Assembly (NCBI GenBank): GCA_900104375.1
Contig: LT629302.1
Coordinates: 1,704,001-1,768,000, forward strand
Source of the DNA: Flavobacteriaceae bacterium MAR_2010_188
Lineage (GTDB): Bacteria > Bacteroidota > Bacteroidia > Flavobacteriales > Flavobacteriaceae
Direction: 5' to 3'
DNA: 64,000 nucleotides
The position numbers and the translations under genes were made by a program. Position 1 is the first letter of the stretch, and the number at the start of each line of letters is the position of its first letter. This document shows positions 1 to 8,802 of the stretch, one piece after another. The notes below the pieces were generated by a model. The model saw only the letters and a program-made list of their open reading frames with translations. It was not told where the DNA came from and did not search any database.

Positions 1-2376
1 TTTCAGATTTTGGAAGATTGGGCGCACAATGCTCTTCTAACCGATGAAGAAATTGATAAAGAACGTGGTGTAGTGTTAGAAGAATATAGATTAGGTCAAG
101 GAGCAAGCGAGAGAATGATGCAGAGATATCTCCCAAAAGTTATGTATGGCTCAATGTATGCTAAGCGTTTGCCAATTGGGACTAAAGAAAATTTAGAAAA
201 CTTTGAATATGAAAGTCTAAGACGATTTTACAAGGACTGGTATTGTCCGGATTTAATGGCAGTAGTTGCCGTGGGAGACATTGATGTTGCAACTTTAGAA
301 GCTAAAATAAAATCCCATTTCGGCTCAATTCCAAAACCGACGAGTCCGAAACCAAGAAAGTCTTTCGAAGTGCCAAACCACCAAGAAACACTTATCGCGA
401 TAGAATCAGATAAGGAATCTTCCTATAGTCAGGTTCAGGTTTTGTTTAAAGACCCAAAAGTTCCGACTCCAGATACAACAATAGAAGATTACAAAAAACT
501 AGTCAAAGAATGCTTATTCGCTCAAATGATTAATAATCGTCTCGAAGAACTAGTGAACAGCTCCAATCCACCATTTGTGTACGGTTATAGTTATTATGGC
601 GGAACTTGGGCAAGAAATAAAAATGCTTACCAATCCTTTGCAATGACTTCCGAAACAGGTCAGCTCAATGCGCTAAAAACATTGTTGGTCGAGAACGAAA
701 GGGTTAGAAAGCACGGCTTCTTTGAAGCTGAATTAGAAAGAGCTAAAAAGGATATTATTTCTAGACTTGAAAAGTCTTACAAAGATAAAGACAAAACAGA
801 ATCTAGCAGATTGGTAGATGAATATGTCTACAATTATCTTGAAGACGTGCCAATGCCGGGAATAGAATGGGAATATAAATATTATCAAACCGTATTGCCT
901 ACCATCAAAATAACTGACATAAATGGATTAATTGACAACTATTTAAGAGAAGATAATAGAGTAATTGTTTTAACAGGTCCAGAGAAAGAAGGTCTTAGCT
1001 TAGTTACAGAACAAGAAATAAACGGAATGTTGTCTGCCTTAAAGACAATGGACATTGCTCCTTATGAAGATCAAGTGGTTGCAACCTCGCTGATTACCGA
1101 AGCTCCAACTGCGGGTAAAATATTAAGCGAAACCAAAAATGAAAAACTCGGTACAACAACACTTAAATTGAGTAATGGGGCAACTGTTACCTATAAGGTG
1201 ACAGACTACAAGAATGACGAAATTCTGTTCGACGCCTTCAGCTACGGAGGAACCTCACTCTACTCGATAGAAGACTATAAAAAAATTGGGTATGCAAATG
1301 GTGGTCTAAGTGAAGCCGGCATAAATGGATTTGATAAAACTGCTTTAGGAAAGATGATGTCAGGTAAAATTGTAAATGTTAGACCGAGTATCGGTACTTA
1401 TAGCGAAGGCATTTCTGGAAGCTCAACGCCAAAGGATTTAGAAGAACTTTTTCAAATGACGCATTTATATTTTACAGCACTAAATAAAGACCAAAAGGCA
1501 TTTGACTCATTTGTTGAAAAACAAAATGCTTTTCTATCGAACATGATGTCTAATCCTCAAAATTATTTTTCCAATGAAATGGGTAAATATATGTATGGGG
1601 ATAACCCAAGATATTTAGGTTTTCCGACACCCGAAAGTATGAGCGCTTCCGATTATAACTTGGCTTATGAAAAATATATAGAGCGCTTTGAAGATGCAGG
1701 AGATTTTAAATTTTATTTCGTTGGTAATATTGATGAACCTAAATTTAAGGATTATGTGACCAAATATATTGCTAGTCTTCCAACCACTAATTCTAACGAA
1801 AAATATGTTGTAGATGAATTTAGGCCGCTTACAGGATCACATAAGAAAGTTGTAGAAAAAGGTCAGGATCCAAAAAGCTCTGTGCGTATCACCTATCATG
1901 GACCAACTGAATACAACGCAAAGGAAGACCACGCCCTGGCAAGCTTAGGTGAGATTCTTTCAATTAAGTTAACTGAAAAATTACGTGAAGAAGAAGGAGG
2001 GGTTTATGGTTCTGGTGTTCGAGGAAATATTTCTAAAACTCCTTACGGGTGGTTCACTTTTAATATCTCGTTTCCTTGTGGACCAGAGAATGTTGAAAAG
2101 CTGACTGCTGCAACTTTAGCAGAAGTAGATAAACTGATCAAGGAAGGTCCGACTGAAAAAGATTTGGCGAAAATCAAAGAATCCCAGCTTTTAGAATACA
2201 AGGAAGACCTTAAACAAAACAGATTTTGGTTGAATACTTTAAAGAATGCGGATTATGAAAAAAAGGATGCCGCTAAAATTTTTGAGTTCGAAAAAAATGT
2301 AAATAGCATGACCAAGGACTATTTACAAACTGTAGCAAAAAAATATCTTACAACTGGCTATTCTAGGAATTCATAA
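1..2376 (+). CDS. M16 family zinc metalloprotease, 3' part
   Basis: This is the C-terminal 791 codons of a pitrilysin/insulinase-type (M16) peptidase. The frame is open through base 1, so the start codon and the HxxEH zinc site lie left of the window. Near the left edge, GVVLEEYR carries the distal glutamate that is the third zinc ligand in this family. The later stretch KLREEEGGVYGSGVRG resembles the R/Y-type motif of the second, non-catalytic M16 lobe, so both halves sit on one chain (such proteins are usually about 930-960 residues). A TTG at base 10 could pass for a start, but the continuous upstream frame and the missing zinc site rule it out. The protein is probably periplasmic, but no signal peptide is visible. 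A strong terminator follows. Confidence 0.9.
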   Translation, partial: FQILEDWAHNALLTDEEIDKERGVVLEEYRLGQGASERMMQRYLPKVMYGSMYAKRLPIGTKENLENFEYESLRRFYKDWYCPDLMAVVAVGDIDVATLEAKIKSHFGSIPKPTSPKPRKSFEVPNHQETLIAIESDKESSYSQVQVLFKDPKVPTPDTTIEDYKKLVKECLFAQMINNRLEELVNSSNPPFVYGYSYYGGTWARNKNAYQSFAMTSETGQLNALKTLLVENERVRKHGFFEAELERAKKDIISRLEKSYKDKDKTESSRLVDEYVYNYLEDVPMPGIEWEYKYYQTVLPTIKITDINGLIDNYLREDNRVIVLTGPEKEGLSLVTEQEINGMLSALKTMDIAPYEDQVVATSLITEAPTAGKILSETKNEKLGTTTLKLSNGATVTYKVTDYKNDEILFDAFSYGGTSLYSIEDYKKIGYANGGLSEAGINGFDKTALGKMMSGKIVNVRPSIGTYSEGISGSSTPKDLEELFQMTHLYFTALNKDQKAFDSFVEKQNAFLSNMMSNPQNYFSNEMGKYMYGDNPRYLGFPTPESMSASDYNLAYEKYIERFEDAGDFKFYFVGNIDEPKFKDYVTKYIASLPTTNSNEKYVVDEFRPLTGSHKKVVEKGQDPKSSVRITYHGPTEYNAKEDHALASLGEILSIKLTEKLREEEGGVYGSGVRGNISKTPYGWFTFNISFPCGPENVEKLTAATLAEVDKLIKEGPTEKDLAKIKESQLLEYKEDLKQNRFWLNTLKNADYEKKDAAKIFEFEKNVNSMTKDYLQTVAKKYLTTGYSRNS

Positions 2377-2413
2377 CCCAAAGACAATGTAAATAATTGA
2401 AAATTATTCTTAT

Positions 2414-2440
2414 AAAAGGCAGCTATTCGCTGCCTTTTTT
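2414..2440 (+). terminator. Intrinsic terminator after the M16 protease
   Basis: Perfect 10-bp stem AAAAGGCAGC / GCTGCCTTTT with a 5-base loop, ending in six T. It separates the protease gene from the parA operon. Confidence 0.9.
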
Positions 2441-2488
2441 GTTGACCACTTGTTAACAACTATGCTTTAGATAACGTCTATTTAATTG

Positions 2489-2496
2489 TACTTTTA
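2489..2496 (+). promoter_or_regulatory. Possible -7 box of the parA operon
   Basis: TACTTTTA differs from the Bacteroidota -7 consensus TAnnTTTG only in the last base. It lies 23 bases before the parA ATG and behind the terminator, where a promoter is needed. No well-spaced -33 TTG is visible, so the assignment is tentative. Confidence 0.35.
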
Positions 2497-2519
2497 CCGA
2501 GATAAAATCAAATCGATTA

Positions 2520-3287
2520 ATGGGTAAAATCATTGCCATTGCGAATCAAAAAGGTGGAGTAGGAAAAACCACAACCTCTATAAATTTAGCCGCTTCATTG
2601 GGTGTTTTAGAGAAAAAGGTTTTGTTGATAGATGCGGATCCGCAAGCGAATGCAACATCTGGTCTAGGCATCGATGTAGAAGGTGTAGAAGTTGGTAGTT
2701 ATCAACTTTTTGAACATACCGTAGAAGCCAAAGACTGCATTCTTAAAACAGAATCTCCCAATCTCGATATCATACCGGCGCATATAGATTTAGTCGCTAT
2801 AGAAATTGAATTGGTAGACAAGGACGAGCGGGAATCTATGCTTAGAAAGGCAATTATAGACTTAAAGGACACTTACGACTACATCTTAATCGATTGTGCA
2901 CCATCACTAGGTTTACTAACCTTAAATGCCTTGACAGCAGCAGATTCAGTAATTATTCCTATTCAATGTGAATATTTCGCTCTCGAAGGTTTAGGGAAAC
3001 TGTTAAATACCATCAAGAGTGTACAGAAAATACATAACAAGACGTTAGATATTGAAGGTTTGTTATTGACCATGTACGATTCTAGGCTGCGACTTTCTAA
3101 CCAAGTAGTAGAAGAGGTTAAAAAACATTTTACCAATATGGTTTTTAAAACTATTATTCAGCGAAATGTAAAATTAGGTGAGGCCCCTAGTTACGGTGAG
3201 AGCATCATCAATTATGATGTTAGCAGCCGTGGTGCCGCAAACTATTTAAGTTTGGCCAAAGAAATTATAAATCTAAATGAAGACTGA
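2520..3287 (+). CDS. parA: ParA family chromosome-partitioning ATPase
   Basis: 255 residues, the usual length for a chromosomal ParA/Soj without an N-terminal DNA-binding extension. The deviant Walker A motif KGGVGKTTTS is at residues 11-20, the Walker A' region VLLIDADPQANAT at about 34-46, and the Walker B-like DYILIDCAPSLG at about 120-131. It is a membrane- or nucleoid-associated ATPase that positions ParB-parS complexes during chromosome segregation. The stop codon overlaps the parB start (TGATG), so the two genes are translationally coupled. No canonical parS (TGTTTCACGTGAAACA) was seen nearby. Confidence 0.96.
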   Translation: MGKIIAIANQKGGVGKTTTSINLAASLGVLEKKVLLIDADPQANATSGLGIDVEGVEVGSYQLFEHTVEAKDCILKTESPNLDIIPAHIDLVAIEIELVDKDERESMLRKAIIDLKDTYDYILIDCAPSLGLLTLNALTAADSVIIPIQCEYFALEGLGKLLNTIKSVQKIHNKTLDIEGLLLTMYDSRLRLSNQVVEEVKKHFTNMVFKTIIQRNVKLGEAPSYGESIINYDVSSRGAANYLSLAKEIINLNED

Positions 3288-4186
3288 TGGCAAAAGCGAC
3301 CAAGAAACAAGCATTAGGAAGAGGTCTTTCTGCTTTGCTCAATGACCCAGATTCTGATATAGTAACTGCAAAAGACAAAAATGCCGATAAGGTCATTGGC
3401 AATATTGTAGAATTGCACTTGGCAAATATTGAAATAAACCCATTTCAGCCTCGAACTAATTTTAATGAAGAAACCCTAAGAGAACTTTCTAGTTCTATCC
3501 GTGAGCTCGGTGTTATTCAACCGATTACGGTTAGGAAAATCGACTTCAATAAATTTCAACTTGTATCTGGGGAGAGAAGATTAAGAGCTTCCAAATTGGC
3601 AGGATTAGAAACCATTCCATCATATATCAGAATTGCCAATGATCAGGAGTCATTAGAAATGGCCTTGGTTGAAAATATTCAGAGACAAGATTTAGACCCA
3701 ATCGAAATCGCGCTTTCTTATCAGAGACTTATCGATGAAATTAATCTCACACAAGAAGAGATGAGCGAACGAGTTGGTAAAAAACGTTCTACAATCGCTA
3801 ATTACCTTCGACTTCTAAAATTAGACCCAATTATACAAACTGGTATGCGCGATGGATTTATCTCTATGGGGCATGGTAGAGCAATTATAACCATTGAAAA
3901 CCAGGATTCTCAGCTTAATCTTTACGAACAGATTCTGTCTAAAAAACTGTCTGTAAGAGAGACAGAAGCCTTGGTAAAAGATTTTCAGAATAAAAAGAAT
4001 GGGTGGGCAAAAGCTAAAGATGATCAGCCCGCTTACGTTGAAGCTGGTGAGAAGGAGTTTTCAGAATTCTTTGGCCATAAAATAAAAGTGAGGGTTTCTA
4101 AAAATGGGAAAGGCAGCATTACCATACCTTTTCATTCAGAACAAGATTTTCTTAGGCTCAAAAAATTAGTAGAGGGTGCTAAATAA
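3287..4186 (+). CDS. parB: ParB/RepB/Spo0J family partition protein
   Basis: 299 residues. The N-terminal ParB/Srx CTP-binding fold contains GERRLRASKLAG (residues 95-106), with the GERR signature that contacts nucleotide, and the ENIQRQDLDPIE box near residue 130. A helix-turn-helix follows at about 152-178 (LTQEEMSERVGKKRSTIANY), which reads parS. A C-terminal dimerisation segment ends the protein. ParB clamps onto parS, spreads, and is moved by ParA. The 3' end overlaps the next gene by 11 bases. The order parA-parB-DUF5683-dapB-lepB is, as I recall, common in Flavobacteriia. Confidence 0.95.
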   Translation: MAKATKKQALGRGLSALLNDPDSDIVTAKDKNADKVIGNIVELHLANIEINPFQPRTNFNEETLRELSSSIRELGVIQPITVRKIDFNKFQLVSGERRLRASKLAGLETIPSYIRIANDQESLEMALVENIQRQDLDPIEIALSYQRLIDEINLTQEEMSERVGKKRSTIANYLRLLKLDPIIQTGMRDGFISMGHGRAIITIENQDSQLNLYEQILSKKLSVRETEALVKDFQNKKNGWAKAKDDQPAYVEAGEKEFSEFFGHKIKVRVSKNGKGSITIPFHSEQDFLRLKKLVEGAK

Positions 4187-4787
4187 GTCGTTATATACGC
4201 TATTTTTTATCTGTTCGATTTATCTCTCGAGCTACTCCCAAACCTCTACCGATAGCCTCGTGGTCGAACCTAGATCGGCAATTGAAGTTGATACTATTCC
4301 AAACGATATAGATCCTCTTTCGCCAGCCAAAGCCGCATTTTATTCGGCAGTATTACCAGGTCTTGGTCAAGCTTATAATAAAAAATATTGGAAAATTCCA
4401 ATCGTACTTGGCGCTATAGGAACCGGTATTGCAATCTTTGACTTCAACAACAAACAACTTACCCGTTATCGCGATGCTTACAAAAGGAGATTAGCAGGTT
4501 TTACCGATGATGAATTTTACGGTGAAGACGCGGACGGTAATGCGCTTATCACTCCCAAGGTGACTTTAGATGGATTACAGAGGGCTCAAGAACGGGCCAG
4601 GCGCAACAAGGATGTATCACTTTTGGTAACCATTGGGATTTATGCCCTAAACATAGTGGATGCAAATGTGGATGCTCACTTATTACAATATAATGTTGAC
4701 GAAAATCTTTCTTTTAGGCCTCATGTAAAATACAATCAGTTAGAGAATATGTCGGACTACGGATTAACCCTAAATTTTAATTTTTAA
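4176..4787 (+). CDS. DUF5683 domain-containing exported protein
   Basis: 203 residues, function unknown. The only plausible start is the GTG at 4176, inside the end of parB, which gives an N-terminal hydrophobic signal sequence ending about SSYSQ. The DUF5683-type core (LSPAKAAFYSAVLPGLGQAYNKKYW, about residues 48-72, then a short membrane segment with GAIGTGIAIFDF) resembles TM2-like gly-rich helices. A second hydrophobic stretch, LLVTIGIYALNIVDAN, lies near residue 150, and the C-terminus looks like a beta strand (YGLTLNFNF). It is coupled to parB by the overlap and followed by dapB with a one-base gap. Its constant place in this operon suggests an envelope role, but none is demonstrated. 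Confidence 0.85.
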   Translation: MLNKSLYTLFFICSIYLSSYSQTSTDSLVVEPRSAIEVDTIPNDIDPLSPAKAAFYSAVLPGLGQAYNKKYWKIPIVLGAIGTGIAIFDFNNKQLTRYRDAYKRRLAGFTDDEFYGEDADGNALITPKVTLDGLQRAQERARRNKDVSLLVTIGIYALNIVDANVDAHLLQYNVDENLSFRPHVKYNQLENMSDYGLTLNFNF

Positions 4788-4788
4788 A

Positions 4789-5490
4789 ATGAAAATAGGA
4801 CTGCTCGGATACGGTAAAATGGGAAAGGAAATCGAGAAGATGGCCAGTCACAGAGGTCATGAAATCACATTGAAGGTGAATGATTCTAATGACAAAATTA
4901 TCCTTGACGATGTTGATGTTGCAATTGACTTTAGTCTTCCTTCCGTCGCATTTAAAAATATTTCGGATTGCATAAATAATAAAACTCCAATAATTTCTGG
5001 AACAACAGGTTGGCTAGATAAATATGAAGAAATAGTTGAACTTTGTAAATGTAAAGGTGGTACATTCTTATATGCTTCAAATTTTAGTCTAGGCGTGAAT
5101 ATTTTTTTCAAGATAAATGAAGTTCTAGCAACTCTTATGAAGAATCACAATCAATATGAAGCTAGCATTGAAGAGATTCATCACACTCAAAAATTAGACG
5201 CTCCCAGCGGAACTGCTATTACCTTAGCGAAACAAATCATAGAAAATACAAACTATACTAATTGGACTTCTAACCGTCCTCAACCTAACGAGTTGAGTAT
5301 CGTTTCAGAACGAATAAACGATGTTCCCGGAACTCATAAAATTGAGTATAAATCTGCAGTAGATACTATCAATATCGAGCACATTGCCCACAATCGGTCG
5401 GGCTTTGCGTTAGGAGCTGTAATCGCGGCGGAGTGGATAGTTGATAAAAAGGGGATTTTTACAATGAAAGATGTGTTAAACATTGCATAA
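4789..5490 (+). CDS. dapB: 4-hydroxy-tetrahydrodipicolinate reductase
   Basis: 233 residues, slightly short for DapB but typical of Bacteroidota. The N-terminal Rossmann loop GLLGYGKMGKEI (residues 4-15) binds NAD(P)H. The catalytic loop EEIHHTQKLDAPSGTA (about 128-143) carries the catalytic histidine pair 131/132 and K135. The enzyme reduces hydroxy-tetrahydrodipicolinate in the diaminopimelate/lysine pathway and so feeds peptidoglycan synthesis. It sits two bases after the DUF5683 gene and 61 bases before lepB, probably in the same transcript. Confidence 0.96.
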   Translation: MKIGLLGYGKMGKEIEKMASHRGHEITLKVNDSNDKIILDDVDVAIDFSLPSVAFKNISDCINNKTPIISGTTGWLDKYEEIVELCKCKGGTFLYASNFSLGVNIFFKINEVLATLMKNHNQYEASIEEIHHTQKLDAPSGTAITLAKQIIENTNYTNWTSNRPQPNELSIVSERINDVPGTHKIEYKSAVDTINIEHIAHNRSGFALGAVIAAEWIVDKKGIFTMKDVLNIA

Positions 5491-5551
5491 TTTGACTATT
5501 CTTGTGCCGATTTTAAATAATTTTCTGCGGTTTAATAAACAAAACTAGACT

Positions 5552-7129
5552 ATGACGTTTTTTCAGTGGTTTATCCTATTTCTTATTATACAAGTACTTC
5601 ATGGTCTTGCTACCTGGAAATTATATATAAAGGCGGGTCGACAAGCGTGGGAAGCTTTTGTGCCAGTTTATAATGCCGTAATCTTAATGAAGATAATCAA
5701 CCGTCCATGGTGGTGGGTGATTCTCTTGTTTGTGCCGATTATAAACCTCATCATGTTTCCGGTGATATGGGTAGAAACTGCAAGAAGTTTTGGCAAGAAC
5801 ACTTATCTTGATACTTTTTTGGCCATTGTATCTTTAGGCTTTTATAACTTTTATCTTAATTATGTTGCCGATGTAACCTATATCGAAAATCGAGCATTAT
5901 TGCCGAAATCAAGTTCTGGAGACTGGGTAAATTCGATACTGTTTGCGATTGTAGCCGCGACAGTCGTTCATACTTATTTCATCCAACCTTTTACCATACC
6001 TACTTCATCCTTAGAAAAAACTTTATTGGTAGGCGACTTTTTATTCGTGAGCAAGTTTCATTATGGCGCAAGAATCCCGATGACTACAATTGCGGCTCCA
6101 ATGGTGCATGATACTTTACCCGTACTAAACACAAAATCTTATTTATACGACGACAAGAAAAATAGCGACAGCTGGAAAAACAAATTTCAGCTTCCTTATA
6201 TGCGTTTGCCAGGCTTTCAAAATATAGAACGGAATGATATTGTTGTCTTTAATCAGCCAGCCGATACTTTGTTCAATATGTATTTGGCGGCAGATAGGTA
6301 CTACGGTAAACCAATCGACAAGAAAACAAATCTTGTAAAGCGTTGCGTAGGTTTGCCAGGAGATTCTCTTGAGGTAAGGAACGGCTATGTATTTATAAAT
6401 GGGAAACAAAATGAATTGCCTGATCGGGCGAAATTGCAATTTTCCTATTATGTACAGCCTAAAACAAATCAATTTAATCCACAACTTTTAAAGGATCAAT
6501 ATGGAATCACAGATCCTTTGTATATGATTCCAAACGGCCAGAATACTTATAAGTTTATGGCAATTACTGATGAAGCGATATCTAGATTCAAAAACAATCC
6601 GAATGTCTCAGGGATTTTGCCGGTTAAGGAAGAAGCAGGTATCAGAAATTCTAGAATATTCCCAGAAAACGCTCAGTATAACTGGAATAACGACTTTTTT
6701 GGACCATTATATATTCCAGAAGAAGGCAAAACCATCATCCTTACCCCAGAAATATTACCTCTATATAAGCGAATAATTACCGAATATGAAGGTCATCAAC
6801 TTAAAGTTAATGGTACCGACATCCTTATAGACGGTGTTAAGAGCGATAGCTACACCTTTAGACAAAATTACTATTGGATGATGGGTGATAACCGACATAA
6901 CTCTTTAGATAGCCGCGTTTGGGGTTTTGTTCCTTTTGACCATGTGGTTGGTAAACCAGTTTTCATCTGGATGAGCTGGGATGGACTTAAAAACCCAAGA
7001 TGGGAGCGCTTCTTTACTACAGTTAGCGGCAGCGGAACCGCAATCTCCTTTTTTATCCCTTTCTTAATTCTGTTGGCAATTATTTACATTTTCAACAAAT
7101 GGAGACAAAGACAAAAGACGACTAAGTAA
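5552..7129 (+). CDS. lepB: Signal peptidase I with N-terminal membrane extension
   Basis: 525 residues, much longer than E. coli LepB (324). The first 110 residues form several membrane helices (DUF5684-like: FILFLIIQVLHG, WWWVILLFVPIINLIMF, TFLAIVSLGFYNFYL). The S26 catalytic part then begins. IPTSSLEKTLLVGD (149-162) holds the predicted nucleophile S153, and LVKRCVGLPGDSLEV holds the general-base lysine K263. A long insert separates this from the C-terminal box MGDNRHNSLDSRVWG. A last hydrophobic helix with a basic tail (FNKWRQRQKTTK) ends the protein. It cleaves signal peptides on the periplasmic face of the inner membrane. Confidence 0.95.
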   Translation: MTFFQWFILFLIIQVLHGLATWKLYIKAGRQAWEAFVPVYNAVILMKIINRPWWWVILLFVPIINLIMFPVIWVETARSFGKNTYLDTFLAIVSLGFYNFYLNYVADVTYIENRALLPKSSSGDWVNSILFAIVAATVVHTYFIQPFTIPTSSLEKTLLVGDFLFVSKFHYGARIPMTTIAAPMVHDTLPVLNTKSYLYDDKKNSDSWKNKFQLPYMRLPGFQNIERNDIVVFNQPADTLFNMYLAADRYYGKPIDKKTNLVKRCVGLPGDSLEVRNGYVFINGKQNELPDRAKLQFSYYVQPKTNQFNPQLLKDQYGITDPLYMIPNGQNTYKFMAITDEAISRFKNNPNVSGILPVKEEAGIRNSRIFPENAQYNWNNDFFGPLYIPEEGKTIILTPEILPLYKRIITEYEGHQLKVNGTDILIDGVKSDSYTFRQNYYWMMGDNRHNSLDSRVWGFVPFDHVVGKPVFIWMSWDGLKNPRWERFFTTVSGSGTAISFFIPFLILLAIIYIFNKWRQRQKTTK

Positions 7130-7160
7130 TTTCGAACTATAATTTCAATAGAAATATTTT

Positions 7161-7778
7161 ATGGAATTGCTTCTGCATCCGGTTTATTTACCTAATCTAG
7201 AGCATTTCTCGGTGATGGTGCAAACCGATAAAATTGTTTTTGAAGCGTTTGATAATTTCCTAAAGCAGACCTATCGTAATCGAACATATATCTACGGTGC
7301 TAACGGAAAATTACAGCTGAACATCCCCGTTAGGCATTCCCAAAAGGACCGAAAGTTCTACCGCGATGTTGAGATTGCTTATGATACGGATTGGCAATTG
7401 ATACATAAGCGGTCCATAGAATCAGCTTACAGCACCTCTCCTTTTTTTGAATTTTATCTAGATGAAATCCTTCCGATGTATTCTAAGCCCGAAAAATATT
7501 TATATGATTTCAACTTAAGGACAATAGAAATCTTTTTCGACGCTATGCGGGTTTCGTTTGATTATTCGAAATCGACCGACTACGAAATTAAACCTCAAGA
7601 TAAAGCAGATATGCGTAATTTAGCCGATGCCAAGAGGAAAGATGAGCAGCAGTTTGAAAACTATTCGCAAGTGTTCAACGACAAGCATGGTTTTATTAAT
7701 AATCTTTCTATCCTAGACCTACTCTGCAATCTTGGTCCCAACACCGCCGATTACTTAAAACGTCAAAGTTTAATCTGA
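7161..7778 (+). CDS. WbqC family protein
   Basis: 205 residues that match the WbqC-like family: N-terminal LLHPVYLPNLEHF, then NRTYIYGANGKLQLNIPV, and HKRSIESAYSTSPFFEFY in the centre. The family occurs in O-antigen and other gene clusters. Its biochemical role is not firmly established, although acyl- or aminotransferase-linked sugar modification has been suggested. It lies 31 bases after lepB. Its last 9 bases overlap the end of the convergent gene on the other strand. Confidence 0.85.
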   Translation: MELLLHPVYLPNLEHFSVMVQTDKIVFEAFDNFLKQTYRNRTYIYGANGKLQLNIPVRHSQKDRKFYRDVEIAYDTDWQLIHKRSIESAYSTSPFFEFYLDEILPMYSKPEKYLYDFNLRTIEIFFDAMRVSFDYSKSTDYEIKPQDKADMRNLADAKRKDEQQFENYSQVFNDKHGFINNLSILDLLCNLGPNTADYLKRQSLI

Positions 7779-8795
7779 ATCCAGATTGAGGGTTGCAATA
7801 ATCGGGAAATGGTCGGAATAGTTGACTTCAAAGTTTTTAAAGCCGTTAATCTGAAAGCTATTTTCCGCGAAAATAAAATCAATCCTAACCGGAAAGAAAT
7901 CAAAGTTTAGCGTTCTTCCAAAGCCATTACCTGCTTCAACAAACGAATCCTGCAAATCTCCTTTAATATTTTTGTACACATAAGAATAGGCGGTATTGTT
8001 GAAGTCTCCGGAAACAATCATTTTATAAGGACAATTCTTTTTATGCTCTAGGAACATCTCGGTTTGCTGCTGTTGGGTTTCAAAAGTGTGGCTCACCCTT
8101 TTTACAAGATTCTTCGAGTTTTCATTTGCAATATGCTCTACCGTCGGGTCAATCCCCATAGATTGCAAATGCACATTGTAGATTCTAATGGTATCCTGAT
8201 CTTTCTTGATATCTGCAAAAATGGCATTGTTAGATGTATTCGGAAATTCAATGGAACCTGAATTTATGATCGGAAACCTTGAAAAAATCGCTTGACCAGT
8301 TTTTACTTTATCGCCCGTAATATCTACATATTTATGATAGCCCTTTAGCAAAACAACATCATCCGGACGGTATTCTTGCATATTGATGATATCTGGTTTC
8401 TGCTCTACGATAAAGTCTCTCAAATCCTGTTTTAATCGCTTGTTTTCTATCCAATTAAATACGTTAAATAACCGTACGTTATAATTCATCACCGTAAAAT
8501 TGCTAGTATTCTCAATAGCCTTTGAAGATGAAAATTTATAGAGAGAAAAAACGTGCTGATAGCCCAATAGTAGTACCAAAATGGACAAGAGCATTTGCCT
8601 CCGGACTTTTAGAAGCCAATAAATAAAAAATATAATATTTACGATAATCAGGAAAGGCACACCAAGACTAAGGATAGAAATAAATGCAAATTTTTTAGGT
8701 TCTACGTGAGGTAAAAGATAAGAAAGCAACAGCATTACAGCCGCCATCGAATTCACGCTGAATAAAACCTTATCATAAAACTTCAATCCCCTCAT
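7770..8795 (-). CDS. Membrane-anchored endonuclease/exonuclease/phosphatase family protein
   Basis: 341 residues. Three N-terminal hydrophobic helices (MAAVMLLLSYLLPHV, ISILSLGVPFLIIVNIIFFIYWLL, MLLSILVLLLGYQH) precede a soluble EEP domain. That domain has MNYNVRLFN (metal-site Asn), MQEYRPDD (metal Glu), IYNVHLQS (catalytic His region), VSGDFNNTAYSY (Asp and Asn) and the terminal NYSDHFPIIATL (SDH catalytic His). All core EEP residues are present. The substrate (DNA, phosphoinositide-like lipid or another phosphodiester) cannot be told from the sequence. It is the last gene of the leftward rhomboid/mutL run, 7 bases after the upstream gene. Confidence 0.88.
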   Translation of the reverse strand: MRGLKFYDKVLFSVNSMAAVMLLLSYLLPHVEPKKFAFISILSLGVPFLIIVNIIFFIYWLLKVRRQMLLSILVLLLGYQHVFSLYKFSSSKAIENTSNFTVMNYNVRLFNVFNWIENKRLKQDLRDFIVEQKPDIINMQEYRPDDVVLLKGYHKYVDITGDKVKTGQAIFSRFPIINSGSIEFPNTSNNAIFADIKKDQDTIRIYNVHLQSMGIDPTVEHIANENSKNLVKRVSHTFETQQQQTEMFLEHKKNCPYKMIVSGDFNNTAYSYVYKNIKGDLQDSFVEAGNGFGRTLNFDFFPVRIDFIFAENSFQINGFKNFEVNYSDHFPIIATLNLDSD

Positions 8796-8802
8796 GGTAA
8801 AC

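Noticed and set aside
10-2376. TTG at base 10 as the true start of the M16 gene
   Set aside because: The frame is open through base 1 and the zinc-binding HxxEH of the family is missing, so the gene is cut by the window edge.
2377-5490. parS site near parAB
   Set aside because: No match to TGTTTCACGTGAAACA or a close variant was seen; it may lie outside the window.
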